From Bacillota bacterium (GTDB lineage: Bacteria > Bacillota > Clostridia > Oscillospirales > Ruminococcaceae), in assembly GCA_023418925.1 (NCBI GenBank), contig JAEZYS010000014.1:36637-100636 (forward strand): a stretch of 64,000 bases of DNA. Direction: 5' to 3'. The notes below the pieces were generated by a model, which searched no databases, was not told the DNA's origin, and saw only the letters and a list, made by a program, of their open reading frames with translations. The position numbers and the translations under genes are program-made. Shown here piece after piece: positions 52,200 to 61,657 of this stretch (the first letter of the stretch is position 1; each line of letters starts with the position of its first letter).

Positions 52200-53213
52200 A
52201 TGGTTTCTATCAAAGACATAGCAACTGCTTGCAGTGTTTCGATCGCTACCGTAAGTAAGGCTTTAAATAACCATAACGATGTAAGTGAGGCTACAAAAAA
52301 AAAAGTATGTGAGACAGCAAAAAAATTAGGATATTTGCCAAATTCACAGGCAAGAGCCTTGAAAACCAATCGTACATATAATCTTGGAGTTTTATTTGCA
52401 GAGAGTGCTCAACGCGGTCTGACTCACAACTATTTCGGCAGTGTGCTTAACAGCTTTAAAAATGAAGCTGAATATCAGGGTTATGATATTACCTTTATAA
52501 GTCAGGACATCGGACAACATGAAATGACATTCTACGAACATTGCAAATACAGAAATGTAGATGGCGTGGTTGTTGTATGTACCGATAATTATGAAAATAA
52601 AGGTTTCAAACAACTCCTGAACAGTGATGTTCCTATTGTATTAATTGACTACACAAAGGTAAAACTTTGTTCAGTTGTTTCAGACAATTACGAGGGAGTA
52701 TCGAGTCTGGTTGATTATGTATACAAAAAAGGGCATCGGAAAATTGCGTATATTTATGGTGATGCATCTGATGTAACTGAGATTCGTTTGAAGAGTTTCA
52801 GAGATTCTATGGATCGCTTGAATATAAAAATCAGAGAAGATTATCTGTTGCAAGGCAGATACCACGATCCAAAGCAAACTGAATATCTGATTGACAGGAT
52901 TATGAATATTGATAATCCACCTACATGCATAATGCTTTCAGATGATTTTTCTTCAATCGGAGCAATTAATGCATTTGAAAAACTTGGACTATCAATACCT
53001 GACGATGTATCAATTGTTGGTTATGACGGAATTGTGCTGTCGCAGGTTCTCAATCCAAAGTTGACCACATATAAACAGGATACTGAAAAGATTGGAATGG
53101 AAGCTGCCAGAATACTGATTTCCCTGATTAAAAAGGAGATATCAGCTGAAGCGGGTCCGATTTACATTCAGGGATGTCTTTTGGAAGGCTCATCAGTCAA
53201 GGATCTGAACTGA
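52200..53213 (+). CDS. LacI-family regulator of the sugar ABC importer
   Basis: 337 residues: helix-turn-helix SIKDIATACSVSIATVSKALN, hinge with LPNSQARALKTNRTYNLGVLF, effector domain with GHRKIAYIYGDASDV, CIMLSDDFSSIGAI and SIVGYDGIVLSQVLNPKLTT. The start at 52200 is set by GGGAGAAG. The next genes are an ABC sugar importer in the same direction, so it is probably their regulator, with its own promoter carrying an operator. The sugar is unknown. Confidence 0.92.
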   Translation: MVSIKDIATACSVSIATVSKALNNHNDVSEATKKKVCETAKKLGYLPNSQARALKTNRTYNLGVLFAESAQRGLTHNYFGSVLNSFKNEAEYQGYDITFISQDIGQHEMTFYEHCKYRNVDGVVVVCTDNYENKGFKQLLNSDVPIVLIDYTKVKLCSVVSDNYEGVSSLVDYVYKKGHRKIAYIYGDASDVTEIRLKSFRDSMDRLNIKIREDYLLQGRYHDPKQTEYLIDRIMNIDNPPTCIMLSDDFSSIGAINAFEKLGLSIPDDVSIVGYDGIVLSQVLNPKLTTYKQDTEKIGMEAARILISLIKKEISAEAGPIYIQGCLLEGSSVKDLN

Positions 53214-53225
53214 TGATAAGCAAGC

Positions 53226-53248
53226 TATTATATTTTTAAAATATAATA
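53226..53248. other. perfect 11-bp AT palindrome between lacI and the importer genes
   Basis: TATTATATTTT-T-AAAATATAATA, followed by a T run before the binding-protein gene. It could be a weak terminator of lacI or a protein site. Confidence 0.45.
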
Positions 53249-53271
53249 TATTTTTAAGGAGGAAAAACCAA

Positions 53272-54699
53272 ATGATGAATTTAAAGAAGAACATTGCTTT
53301 ACTTTCTGCAATCGCATTAGCTGGAACTATGCTTGCAGGATGTAACAAAGACAAGCCAGCAGAAACTACTGCTGCTACAGAAGCTACAACAGCTAAGGCA
53401 GAGGGCGGCGACGCTACTGAAGCTGCTCCTGAAGCAACAACAGTTGCTGGTACTGAAGCTGCTTCTGTAGCAAATGACGGTGACAAGTTCACAGTTATGA
53501 CATGGAACACAGAATTTACTGGTTACGTTGAAAACTATTACCTCAAGGATAACCCACTTCCAGAAGGTGTTACATGGAATCCAATTTCATTCGGTGTTGG
53601 CGGCGGCCAGGCATCACAGTACTTTGATCAGTACATTGAATCAGGTGAGGATCTCGACCTCTTCTGTCTCGAAGCTGACTTTGCTTCAGTTTACCTCGAT
53701 AGTGCATCAACAACAACTCTTGCTGCTGTTGGTATTGATGAATCAGAACTTGCTGGTCAGTATGCATATACAAAGGATATTGGTAAGGATTCAGCTGGTG
53801 CTCTTAAGGCTACAACATTCCAGGCTTGCCCAGGTGGATTTGCTTATAGATCTGACCTTGCTGCTAAGTTCTTAGATGCTAAGACACCTGAAGAAATGCA
53901 GGCTAAGGTTAAGGATTGGGATACATTCCTTGCTTCTGCTAAGACTGTTAAGGAAGCATCTAACGGTGCAACAAAGATGACAGCTTCACTCGGTGGAATC
54001 TGGCAGGTATTTGCTTCAAGCCGTAATGAACCATGGGTAGTTGATAACAAACTCGTTATCACTAAGGAAGTTGAAGATTTCCTTGCACTTGCTAAGACAG
54101 TTGTTGATGAAGGATATGTTGATCCTGCTATCGCTCAGTGGACAAATAACTGGCTCCCACTCGGACAGACAGATGCAACAATGGGTTACTTCGTATCTAC
54201 ATGGGGAATTAACGAAACAATCATCGGCACAGCTGCTGGCGGTGAAGGTGGCGCTACATGGGGCAAGTGGGCTCTTTGTGAAGGACCACAGGCATTCTAC
54301 TGGGGCGGTACATGGGTAACACCATCAGCTACAGGTGATAATGCTGATCTTACTGCTGATCTCATCAGATACTTCTGTATTAATGAAGATTCAATGAAGA
54401 GCTTTGCATTAGGTTCTGACAGCTTTGTAAACAATAAGAATGTTATGCAGAGCATCGTTGACGAAGGTACATATTCAAATGCTAACCTCGGCGGTCAGGA
54501 TCAGAACCAGATCTGGATCAAGAACGTTGAAGGAATCGATCTTTCATTCATGTCCGGTTATGACGCTCAGATTAAGAATTCTCTTAGCACAGCTTATAAT
54601 TCATATGTAAATGGAAACACAGATTATGAGGCAACAATTGAATTGTTCAAGGATGACGTTGCTGCTAACCTTACAACTCTTGATTGGGACGAAGAATAA
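53272..54699 (+). CDS. carbohydrate ABC transporter substrate-binding lipoprotein
   Basis: 475 residues. Signal peptide with lipobox GTMLAGCNK (Cys about 25), a Thr/Ala/Glu-rich linker, then an extracellular solute-binding domain (type 1 carbohydrate class) with WNTEFTGYVENYY, GGVGGGQASQYFDQYIESG-type loop and GGTWVTPSATGDN. AAGGAGG lies nine bases ahead of the first of two adjacent ATG codons. Abundant preferred codons suggest high expression. The N-acetylglucosamine, oligosaccharide or other ligand cannot be read. Confidence 0.9.
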   Translation: MMNLKKNIALLSAIALAGTMLAGCNKDKPAETTAATEATTAKAEGGDATEAAPEATTVAGTEAASVANDGDKFTVMTWNTEFTGYVENYYLKDNPLPEGVTWNPISFGVGGGQASQYFDQYIESGEDLDLFCLEADFASVYLDSASTTTLAAVGIDESELAGQYAYTKDIGKDSAGALKATTFQACPGGFAYRSDLAAKFLDAKTPEEMQAKVKDWDTFLASAKTVKEASNGATKMTASLGGIWQVFASSRNEPWVVDNKLVITKEVEDFLALAKTVVDEGYVDPAIAQWTNNWLPLGQTDATMGYFVSTWGINETIIGTAAGGEGGATWGKWALCEGPQAFYWGGTWVTPSATGDNADLTADLIRYFCINEDSMKSFALGSDSFVNNKNVMQSIVDEGTYSNANLGGQDQNQIWIKNVEGIDLSFMSGYDAQIKNSLSTAYNSYVNGNTDYEATIELFKDDVAANLTTLDWDEE

Positions 54700-54722
54700 T
54701 ATATAATTAAATTCCATAACTT

Positions 54723-54758
54723 ACGCTACGGGACGGGATTAATCTCGTCCCGTTTAGT
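54723..54758 (+). terminator. hairpin between binding protein and permease genes
   Basis: ACGGGACG / CGTCCCGT stem with inner GATTAATC pairing, extended by TTAC/GTAA; weak T run after it. A likely attenuator that keeps binding-protein mRNA in excess. Confidence 0.7.
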
Positions 54759-54793
54759 GTAATACTTATAATATGTTTAAGGAGTGTGTAACC

Positions 54794-55807
54794 ATGGCTT
54801 CCAGAGCGACATTAAGACGTCATAAGTTAAGTTACGCAAAATATGGATACATGTTTATATTGCCATTCTTTGTTGTTTATGCAATATTTCAACTGTATCC
54901 ACTTATATATACTTTTCTTATCAGTACTCAAAGAGCAACTGGTAAAGGTAAAGATGCAATGGAGTTTGTTGGTTTAAAGAACTTTGCAGAGCTTGTACTC
55001 GGTTCTGGTGGTCGTACTGCAGCATCTTTACATAGCGCTTTCGTTCAGACTTTCAGTAATACATTAGTAATTTGGATTGGAAACTTTATTCCACAAATTA
55101 TTATCTCTTTGTTACTTGCTGTATGGTTTACAGATAATAAACTGAAAATCAAGGGGAAAGGTTTCTTCAAAGTAATAATGTATATGCCAAACATTATTAC
55201 AGCTGCTTCTGTTGCTACCCTTTTCCTTGTATTATTTGATGAAGCAAAAACTGGTGTAGTTAACAGTACTCTCTTATCATTAAATTTTATTGATGAACCA
55301 ATTAAATTTATTAATACACATTGGCTTAAACGTGCAACAATTGCATTTATTCAATGTTGGATGTGGTTTGGTAATACTACTATTCTTCTTATTTCAGGAG
55401 TATTAGGTATTAATCCATCCTTGTTTGAAGCTGCTGAAATCGACGGCGCAAACAGTCGTCAGGTATTCTTCAATATAACTGTTCCTCTCCTTCAGCCTAT
55501 TTTTGTATTTACAATTGTTACATCTATGATAGGTGGTCTCCAGATGTTCGATATTCCATGGCTTTATAATGTTGGTGTTACTAAGGACCCATTCACAAAG
55601 ACCATTGCTTGCTTTATCTTTGAAAGATATTCTGGCACATTAAAGAACTATGGTATTTCTGCTGCAGCATCAATCTTGTTGTTTATTGTAACAAGTATTC
55701 TTGGAATAATCATATTCTATTTACAGAGGGATAAAGATGAGATTGCATTGAAGAAATTCAGAAAATCTCAGGCTAAAAATGCACTTAAAGGAGGTCTTGG
55801 CATATGA
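54794..55807 (+). CDS. sugar ABC transporter permease (MalF type)
   Basis: 337 residues, six membrane helices; first at about 18-38 (YMFILPFFVVYAIFQLYPLI). The ATPase-contact loop is EAAEIDGANSRQVFFNITVPLL. The start at 54794 is chosen for AAGGAG nine bases upstream and MASRATLRRHK. It overlaps the next permease by 4 bases (ATGA). Confidence 0.94.
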   Translation: MASRATLRRHKLSYAKYGYMFILPFFVVYAIFQLYPLIYTFLISTQRATGKGKDAMEFVGLKNFAELVLGSGGRTAASLHSAFVQTFSNTLVIWIGNFIPQIIISLLLAVWFTDNKLKIKGKGFFKVIMYMPNIITAASVATLFLVLFDEAKTGVVNSTLLSLNFIDEPIKFINTHWLKRATIAFIQCWMWFGNTTILLISGVLGINPSLFEAAEIDGANSRQVFFNITVPLLQPIFVFTIVTSMIGGLQMFDIPWLYNVGVTKDPFTKTIACFIFERYSGTLKNYGISAAASILLFIVTSILGIIIFYLQRDKDEIALKKFRKSQAKNALKGGLGI

Positions 55808-56673
55808 AAGAACAAAAGCGCAAGACCAAAGATAATTATATAGAAGGTACCAGAGCTAAATCTTGGATTATATTTGCAATTTGCATATTGTTAACTATAA
55901 TATGCGTTCTTCCATTATATATTTTGATAATAAATGCAACACGTACAAACGTACAGATTCAGACTAGTGTTTCATTTATTCCTGGCTTAAACCTTATTGA
56001 AAACTTCCAAAACTTGTTATCCAAAAAGGTATACAGACCTTTCTTAGGATTTAGAAACAGTTTCATTATTGCTGCTTCTGCTTCTATTCTATCTGTATTT
56101 TTCTCTGCATTAACTGCATATGGCCTTGTTGTATATGATTTTAAGATGAGAAGCGCTGCATTTTCTTTCATTCTTGCAGTACTTATGATTCCTGCACAGG
56201 TTTCCGGTGTTGGTTTCTTAAGCTTTATGATCAAACTTAATTTATATAACACATTTTGGCCTTTAATCATTCCAGCTATTGCAGCTCCAGCAACAGTATT
56301 CTTCATGAGACAATACATGAAGGCGTCGTTCCCGCTAGAGATAGTTGAAGCCGCCCGAATAGATGGTTCCAAAGAATTTAGTACTTTCCTTACAATAGGA
56401 ATTCCAATGATTAAACCTGCAATTGCATTACAGCTCATTTTTGCATTCATTTTCCAGTGGAACAACTTCTTCCAGCCAAGTATGCTCATTGTTTCTGAAA
56501 ATAAGAAGACATTACCTATGATGGTTAATAATCTTATGTCAGATAGAATAGCTGTTGACTTCGGTGTTGTTTACGTTGGAATTGCATTATCAATTGTGCC
56601 ACTTATTATTGTATATCTCTTATTATCAAAGTTTATTATTGCCGGTGTTGCTCTCGGTGGCGTAAAGGAATAA
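55804..56673 (+). CDS. sugar ABC transporter permease (MalG type)
   Basis: 289 residues, six helices, with the contact loop EAARIDGSKEFSTFLTIGIPM and the family ending. Coupled to the MalF-type gene by an ATGA overlap and preceded by AAAGGAGG. No ATPase or glycosidase gene follows, so a shared MsiK-type ATPase encoded elsewhere must energise it. Confidence 0.94.
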   Translation: MKEQKRKTKDNYIEGTRAKSWIIFAICILLTIICVLPLYILIINATRTNVQIQTSVSFIPGLNLIENFQNLLSKKVYRPFLGFRNSFIIAASASILSVFFSALTAYGLVVYDFKMRSAAFSFILAVLMIPAQVSGVGFLSFMIKLNLYNTFWPLIIPAIAAPATVFFMRQYMKASFPLEIVEAARIDGSKEFSTFLTIGIPMIKPAIALQLIFAFIFQWNNFFQPSMLIVSENKKTLPMMVNNLMSDRIAVDFGVVYVGIALSIVPLIIVYLLLSKFIIAGVALGGVKE

Positions 56674-56690
56674 GTTTAATTTTTATAAAA

Positions 56691-56714
56691 ATCCACACAA
56701 TTTTTTGTGTGGAT
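56691..56714 (+). terminator. terminator of the sugar importer operon
   Basis: Perfect 10-bp stem ATCCACACAA / TTGTGTGGAT, 4-base loop, followed by six T. Confidence 0.93.
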
Positions 56715-56830
56715 TTTTTTATATGTTGATTAGCCCTTACAACAAACAGCATGCAGAAATAAATTAAATTTTGTGTGACCCAGTTACAGAAAAATAAATA
56801 CAATTATAGTATTATTTAATAAAACATACT

Positions 56831-56858
56831 TTGCTTAGGTGATATTTTGTGGTATAAT
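56831..56858 (+). promoter_or_regulatory. probable promoter of the oxygen-defence genes
   Basis: TTGCTT, 16-base spacer, TATAAT, about 115 bases before the first start; the leader 56866-56960 shows no structure I can name. Confidence 0.5.
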
Positions 56859-56973
56859 AGACAATATACTGTTACAATGTAGGAACCTGCCAGTACAGAA
56901 ATATACATTGCATATACACTAATATATTGAACTACTGACAGAAATAATAATATCACAGAAAGGATTTATTAAA

Positions 56974-58764
56974 ATGATAATCACTCCAGATATCAAATAT
57001 ATAGGCGTCAATGACCATGAAATTGACTTATTCGAAGGGCAATATATCGTTCCAAAAGGTATGTCGTATAATTCCTATGCTATAATTGATGAAAAAATTG
57101 CAATTATGGACTCTGTTGATGCGAGATTCACCCATGAATGGCTTGATAATATTCAAAACACACTTGGCGACAGAAAGCCTGATTACCTGATTATTCAGCA
57201 CATGGAACCTGATCATTCTGCAAATATAGTGAACTTTGCAAAAACATATCCAGATTCAAAAATTATTTCATCTGCAAAATCTTTTGTTATGATGAAAAAT
57301 TTCTTCGGAACGGATTTTTCTGACAGACAAATTGTTGTGGGAGAAGGAGATATTCTTTCTCTTGGAAAGCACACTCTTACCTTTTTAACTGCACCAATGG
57401 TACACTGGCCTGAGGTCATCGTCACTTATGATAACATCGACAAAGTCTTATTCTCTGCGGATGGCTTTGGAAAATTCGGAGCTCTTGATATTGAAGATGA
57501 ATGGGCATGTGAAGCAAGACGATACTACATTGGAATTGTAGGCAAATACGGTGTACAGGTACAAAATCTGCTTAAAAAGGCTGCTGGCCTTGATATACAG
57601 AAAATATGCCCTCTTCATGGCCCTGCACTTACTGAGGATTTAGGATATTACATCGGACTATATAATACTTGGTCAAGTTATACCCCAGAAACTGAGGGAA
57701 TTGTAATTGCATATACTTCTATTTATGGAAATACTAAAAAGGCAGTTATGCAGCTTGCAGATAAGCTTAGGGAAAACGGTTGTCCAAATGTTATTGTCAC
57801 CGACCTTGCAAGAAGTGATATGGCAGAGGCTGTTGAGGACGCTTTTAGATATAGCAAGATAGTATTTGCAACTACGACCTACAATTCAGAAATCTTTCCA
57901 TTTATGCGTGAATTTATCAATCACTTGACAGAACGAAATTTCAGCAACAGAACTGTGGCATTTATAGAAAACGGAAGCTGGGCTCCCCTTGCGGCTAAAG
58001 TTATGAAGTCTATGCTTGAGAAGTGCAAAAACCTGACATATACTGATACTACAGTAAAAATCATATCTGCACTTAATGAGGATAGCACTGCGCAACTTAA
58101 CAGCCTCGCTGATGAACTCTGCAAGGATTATCTTGCAAAGCAGGATTCCACAGCAAATAAGAACGATCTTTCTGCGCTATTTAACATCGGTTATGGTTTG
58201 TATGTCGTTACCTCAAATGACGGCAAAAAGGACAATGGCCTGATTGTTAATACTGTAACACAGGTCACAAACTCCCCTAACAAAATTGCTGTAACGATCA
58301 ATAAGGAAAACTACTCACACCATGTTATCAGCCAGACAGGAAAGATGAATATAAACTGCCTTACTGTTGACGCACCATTCAGTGTGTTTGAGAATTTCGG
58401 CTTTCGCAGCGGCAGAAACGTAGATAAATTTGAAGGCATTGAAATACTCCGCTCCGACAATGGTCTTGTATTTTTACCAAGATATATCAATTCCTTTATG
58501 TCACTGAGGGTTGTTCAGTATGTTGACCTAGACACACATGGAATATTTATATGCGAAGTAACTGAAGCCAGAGCTATTACAAATGCTGAAACAATGACCT
58601 ATAGTTATTACTACAAGAATGTTAAGCCTAAGCCTGAAACAGAAGGCAAAAAGGGATATGTATGTAAAATATGCGGCTATGTGTATGAGGGGGACGAGCT
58701 TCCTGAGGATTTCATATGTCCACTCTGTAAACACGGAGCTGCTGATTTTGAACCAATAATATAA
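56974..58764 (+). CDS. four-domain flavodiiron protein (diiron-flavodoxin-flavin reductase-rubredoxin)
   Basis: 596-residue oxygen/NO reductase fusion. Residues about 1-250 are the metallo-beta-lactamase-like diiron domain with ligands in QHMEPDHSAN, MVHWPEV, FSADGFGKFG and PLHGPALTED. About 253-395 is flavodoxin (IAYTSIYGNTKKA). About 400-545 is a flavin-reductase-like domain (NPIKIAVTINKENYSHHVI-type stretch). About 546-596 is rubredoxin (CKICGYVY...CPLCKHG). The fusion carries its own electron chain from reduced pyridine nucleotide or rubredoxin to oxygen. A free rubredoxin and superoxide reductase follow. Confidence 0.92.
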   Translation: MIITPDIKYIGVNDHEIDLFEGQYIVPKGMSYNSYAIIDEKIAIMDSVDARFTHEWLDNIQNTLGDRKPDYLIIQHMEPDHSANIVNFAKTYPDSKIISSAKSFVMMKNFFGTDFSDRQIVVGEGDILSLGKHTLTFLTAPMVHWPEVIVTYDNIDKVLFSADGFGKFGALDIEDEWACEARRYYIGIVGKYGVQVQNLLKKAAGLDIQKICPLHGPALTEDLGYYIGLYNTWSSYTPETEGIVIAYTSIYGNTKKAVMQLADKLRENGCPNVIVTDLARSDMAEAVEDAFRYSKIVFATTTYNSEIFPFMREFINHLTERNFSNRTVAFIENGSWAPLAAKVMKSMLEKCKNLTYTDTTVKIISALNEDSTAQLNSLADELCKDYLAKQDSTANKNDLSALFNIGYGLYVVTSNDGKKDNGLIVNTVTQVTNSPNKIAVTINKENYSHHVISQTGKMNINCLTVDAPFSVFENFGFRSGRNVDKFEGIEILRSDNGLVFLPRYINSFMSLRVVQYVDLDTHGIFICEVTEARAITNAETMTYSYYYKNVKPKPETEGKKGYVCKICGYVYEGDELPEDFICPLCKHGAADFEPII

Positions 58765-58783
58765 AATTAAGGAGGACAAATCA

Positions 58784-58942
58784 ATGAAAAAGTATGTATG
58801 TGACACTTGTGGCTGGGTTTATGACGAGGAGCTTGGTGATCCTGAGCTTGGAATTGCTCCGGGAACAAAGTTTGAGGATTTGCCTGACGACTTTGAATGC
58901 CCAGTATGTGGTGTTGGTAAGGATATGTTCAGCGAAGAATAA
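58784..58942 (+). CDS. rubredoxin
   Basis: 52-residue electron carrier with two iron-binding pairs, YVCDTCGWVYD and ECPVCGVGKDMF. GGAGG lies 8 bases upstream. It sits between the flavodiiron protein and superoxide reductase, for which it is the natural electron donor; a short gene easily missed by length filters. Confidence 0.95.
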   Translation: MKKYVCDTCGWVYDEELGDPELGIAPGTKFEDLPDDFECPVCGVGKDMFSEE

Positions 58943-58959
58943 TTAGGAGGACAAATCTT

Positions 58960-59334
58960 ATGGATCAGAAATTCTATATCTGTGAAACCTGCGGTAACAT
59001 TTTTGCTGTTGTAAAAAATACAGGAGTTCCTATAATGTGCTGCGGCAAGGAGATGAAGGAAATTATTCCAGGTACAACAGACGCTGCTGTTGAAAAACAC
59101 GTTCCTGTTTACACAGTTGAAGGCAATAAGGTTAATGTTAAAATCGGTGAAGTTGAACATCCAATGCTTCCTGAACATTATATTGAGTGGGTTTCCCTTC
59201 AAACAAAACACGGTAATCAGAGAAAAGCTTTGAATCCTGGTGACAAACCTGAAGTATGCTTTGCACTCTGCGATGATGATGAAGTTGAATCAGTTTATGC
59301 ATACTGCAATATACACAGTCTTTGGAGAGCTTAA
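58960..59334 (+). CDS. dfx: desulfoferrodoxin (superoxide reductase)
   Basis: 124 residues. The N-terminal desulforedoxin domain has CETCG and CCGKEM (centre I). The C-terminal superoxide reductase domain has EKHVPVY, EHPMLPEHYIEWV and CNIHSLW, giving the four His and one Cys of centre II. It reduces superoxide to peroxide without making oxygen. Preceded by an AGGAGG site; 17 bases from the rubredoxin stop. Confidence 0.96.
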   Translation: MDQKFYICETCGNIFAVVKNTGVPIMCCGKEMKEIIPGTTDAAVEKHVPVYTVEGNKVNVKIGEVEHPMLPEHYIEWVSLQTKHGNQRKALNPGDKPEVCFALCDDDEVESVYAYCNIHSLWRA

Positions 59335-59373
59335 TCTGATATACTTTCGGAAAATAACCATATATAAAAATTT

Positions 59374-59404
59374 ACAGGCAGTCGGAATTTTATCCGCTGC
59401 CTGT
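59374..59404. terminator. bidirectional terminator between dfx and the following minus-strand gene
   Basis: ACAGGCAG / CTGCCTGT stem with inner CGGA/TCCG pairs, T run on the plus side and an A-rich side serving the minus strand. Confidence 0.88.
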
Positions 59405-59423
59405 TTTTCGTTAAACTACACTT

Positions 59424-60068
59424 TTAATTGTCCTGATAATAATACTGCCAACTTCCACGATAAATTTTATCAAATGTCTGATGACTTATAAACTTGCAGA
59501 ATACTCCACGAGATAATAAATTGTAATTATCATATTTCTTAACTATCTGGGAACTCATTCCCTTTAACTTCTCACTAAAACCATCTGCTTCATGGTCTTT
59601 AATCTGTTGGTCAGTTTCATAGAAAATATGTATCGACTCATTACATATAATTATATTCCAAATATCTTCTGTTTTCAATGCAAGCAGTTCATTCGTTGAT
59701 TTTTTAAGGATTTCTTTCCTTATTTCATCTGCAATTGTATCATAGCACACAAAGATTTTGCCTTGATTCTGATAATCCCTATGTATCCGATATTTTTGAG
59801 CCAGCATTGAAAATTTGTTTCTGATAAGTATCTGTTTGTTTTTGTCGTAATTATAATCATCCATGAAACTTCTCATATTAAAATAGTCCCATACAACAAT
59901 CACCAGTCGGGTAAGCTCATTATCTGTGGTATCACAGACATAGTCAAGTATATCAATTCCAAACTCTGTTTTAGACCATTCTGACAATTCTGACAGCAGT
60001 TCACTTCTATGAATTTTTCCATCAATCAAATCAATTACATGATTACACTGTTCTTTATTCAGGAACAA
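59424..60068 (-). CDS. protein of unknown function
   Basis: 214 residues, soluble, helical, rich in Asp, Tyr and Asn with no signal or membrane segment and no motif I recognise. It starts MFLNKEQCNHVIDLIDG and ends in an aromatic-rich stretch (GSWQYYYQDN). It lies in an accessory-looking region downstream of a zinc-ribbon membrane protein in the same direction (75 bases apart) and may form a pair with it. Confidence 0.65.
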   Translation of the reverse strand: MFLNKEQCNHVIDLIDGKIHRSELLSELSEWSKTEFGIDILDYVCDTTDNELTRLVIVVWDYFNMRSFMDDYNYDKNKQILIRNKFSMLAQKYRIHRDYQNQGKIFVCYDTIADEIRKEILKKSTNELLALKTEDIWNIIICNESIHIFYETDQQIKDHEADGFSEKLKGMSSQIVKKYDNYNLLSRGVFCKFISHQTFDKIYRGSWQYYYQDN

Positions 60069-60142
60069 GACAAATCACATCCTTCCCTTGCCTGAAATTT
60101 ATTATACTTCAGTTTCATGCTCTTAATAAAATGCGGAATAAA

Positions 60143-61657
60143 CTAATCAAAGACATACTCAAAATCGTATGGGTAATAATTATTCTGACCATCGTCATCT
60201 GATGGTTTATTATACACAAATCGCACTGGCTTTTCTTTCATAGATCCAATATCTGTAGTAAACCAGACTTCCTTTGTTTCACCCGGATAAATATCAAAGT
60301 ATCCACCATCTGGAATACTGATAAATGACTTTTCGTCTTTAAATGCAGTAACATCATCAAAAAAATATTGATTTTCATATGAAATATTATCATATTCTGT
60401 TTTCATAAATAAAGAAAAGTCATTCGGACGGAACACTATTTTTTTCGCTGTACGATTTTTTAACTCTACTGATGTATTAATTGAATAACTTTCACCGTCA
60501 TCGTAAAAGCTTGTTGAGTATGTTAAATTAAATCCCAGTGAAATGTTGTCATCTGAGAAACCACCTGAATATGAATCGTATACAGAAAACGGTAACCCCG
60601 AATACAGTGGCGGAGCATCTAAAGATGCAATTATATCAGCAGTAATTTTTTCACCTATATCAATGCTAAACTGTGACAAAGGATAATCACTGCTATGGTA
60701 ACCTGATGATACTGTGTCATAGCCTATATTTTTAATTCCTGATACTTCATCTTTTGGAACTTTAAATATCACCGTAACTACATATGTCTCATCCGAGTAT
60801 ACACTCACAAAGTCGTCCTCTGTTACCGCAGGAAGTCCATTAGTCTGAGCATGCATAAAATATACTGGAGTAAAATTTGATAAAGCAGTTTTCATAACTA
60901 ATTCAGCAGGATACAAATCGACAGAATTATTTGTTGTATTTTCAACTTGAAAATCAACTACTAAAAAGCCCATATCCTTTTTTGCTTCAGCTTCTGCCTG
61001 TTCAGTATCTAAACCATATGAATCAGAGAATTTAAAAGCATTCATCAAATGTATATCTTTAACTGTTATATTCGCTGTTCCCTCATCAATTTCTTCTGTT
61101 GTTTCGCTTTCAGTTTCTTCGGATTGTGATTCCAAAGTCATCTTCTCAGTTTCAGATTCAGTATTATAACTAGTTTCAGGCATGGTTTCAGTAATTATAG
61201 TTTCAACACTATGATCTTTAGCTGAATTAAATATAATCGCAGCAATAAAAACTACGGTCAAAGGAGCAAATGCAGCCACAATTCCCTTCACAATAGTTTT
61301 GTTTGATATTTTTCCCCTTATGTTATTCCCTGTACCCAGCGAAACCGTATTACGTTGATCAACAGTTCGCCTAGTGGTTTTAGGTAAAACGCCGTTCAGC
61401 CCGAATTCATCAGGTTCAGGTATAAAAAAATCTTCCTCTTCAGGCTCAGCATAAATTTCAGGTTGATTGGGAATTATTTTGCCTGCTTCAGTTAAATAGT
61501 TACCCGGTATGTTGTCTAACATCTCGTTAGTATCGGGACTTTCAAAATTAGGTATTACTATATCTGGATCAATAATTGCTCCGCATTTTATACAATGAGT
61601 ATTATCTTCTTTATTTATTGCACCACACTCATTGCATATTATGTATGTTTTTGTCAT
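60143..61657 (-). CDS. zinc-ribbon membrane protein with DUF4352/DUF5067-like outer domain
   Basis: 504 residues. The N-terminal zinc ribbon (CNECGAINKEDNTHCIKCG, residues 8-26) is followed by an acidic cytosolic stretch and one membrane helix (about 127-150, IVAAFAPLTVVFIAAIIF). An outer Thr/Glu/Ser-rich linker comes next, then a beta-rich domain with ITVKDIHLMNAF, GFLVVDFQVENTTNNSVDLYP and VTVIFKVPKDEV typical of DUF4352/DUF5067, and a second beta domain to the end. Role unknown; this architecture is common in clostridial envelope proteins. Its ribosome binding site is separated from the ATG by a hairpin. Confidence 0.78.
   Translation of the reverse strand: MTKTYIICNECGAINKEDNTHCIKCGAIIDPDIVIPNFESPDTNEMLDNIPGNYLTEAGKIIPNQPEIYAEPEEEDFFIPEPDEFGLNGVLPKTTRRTVDQRNTVSLGTGNNIRGKISNKTIVKGIVAAFAPLTVVFIAAIIFNSAKDHSVETIITETMPETSYNTESETEKMTLESQSEETESETTEEIDEGTANITVKDIHLMNAFKFSDSYGLDTEQAEAEAKKDMGFLVVDFQVENTTNNSVDLYPAELVMKTALSNFTPVYFMHAQTNGLPAVTEDDFVSVYSDETYVVTVIFKVPKDEVSGIKNIGYDTVSSGYHSSDYPLSQFSIDIGEKITADIIASLDAPPLYSGLPFSVYDSYSGGFSDDNISLGFNLTYSTSFYDDGESYSINTSVELKNRTAKKIVFRPNDFSLFMKTEYDNISYENQYFFDDVTAFKDEKSFISIPDGGYFDIYPGETKEVWFTTDIGSMKEKPVRFVYNKPSDDDGQNNYYPYDFEYVFD

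Noticed and set aside
55959..56489. 176-codon minus-strand frame inside the MalG-type permease
   Set aside because: Antisense shadow of a clearly conserved permease; no plausible start signal.
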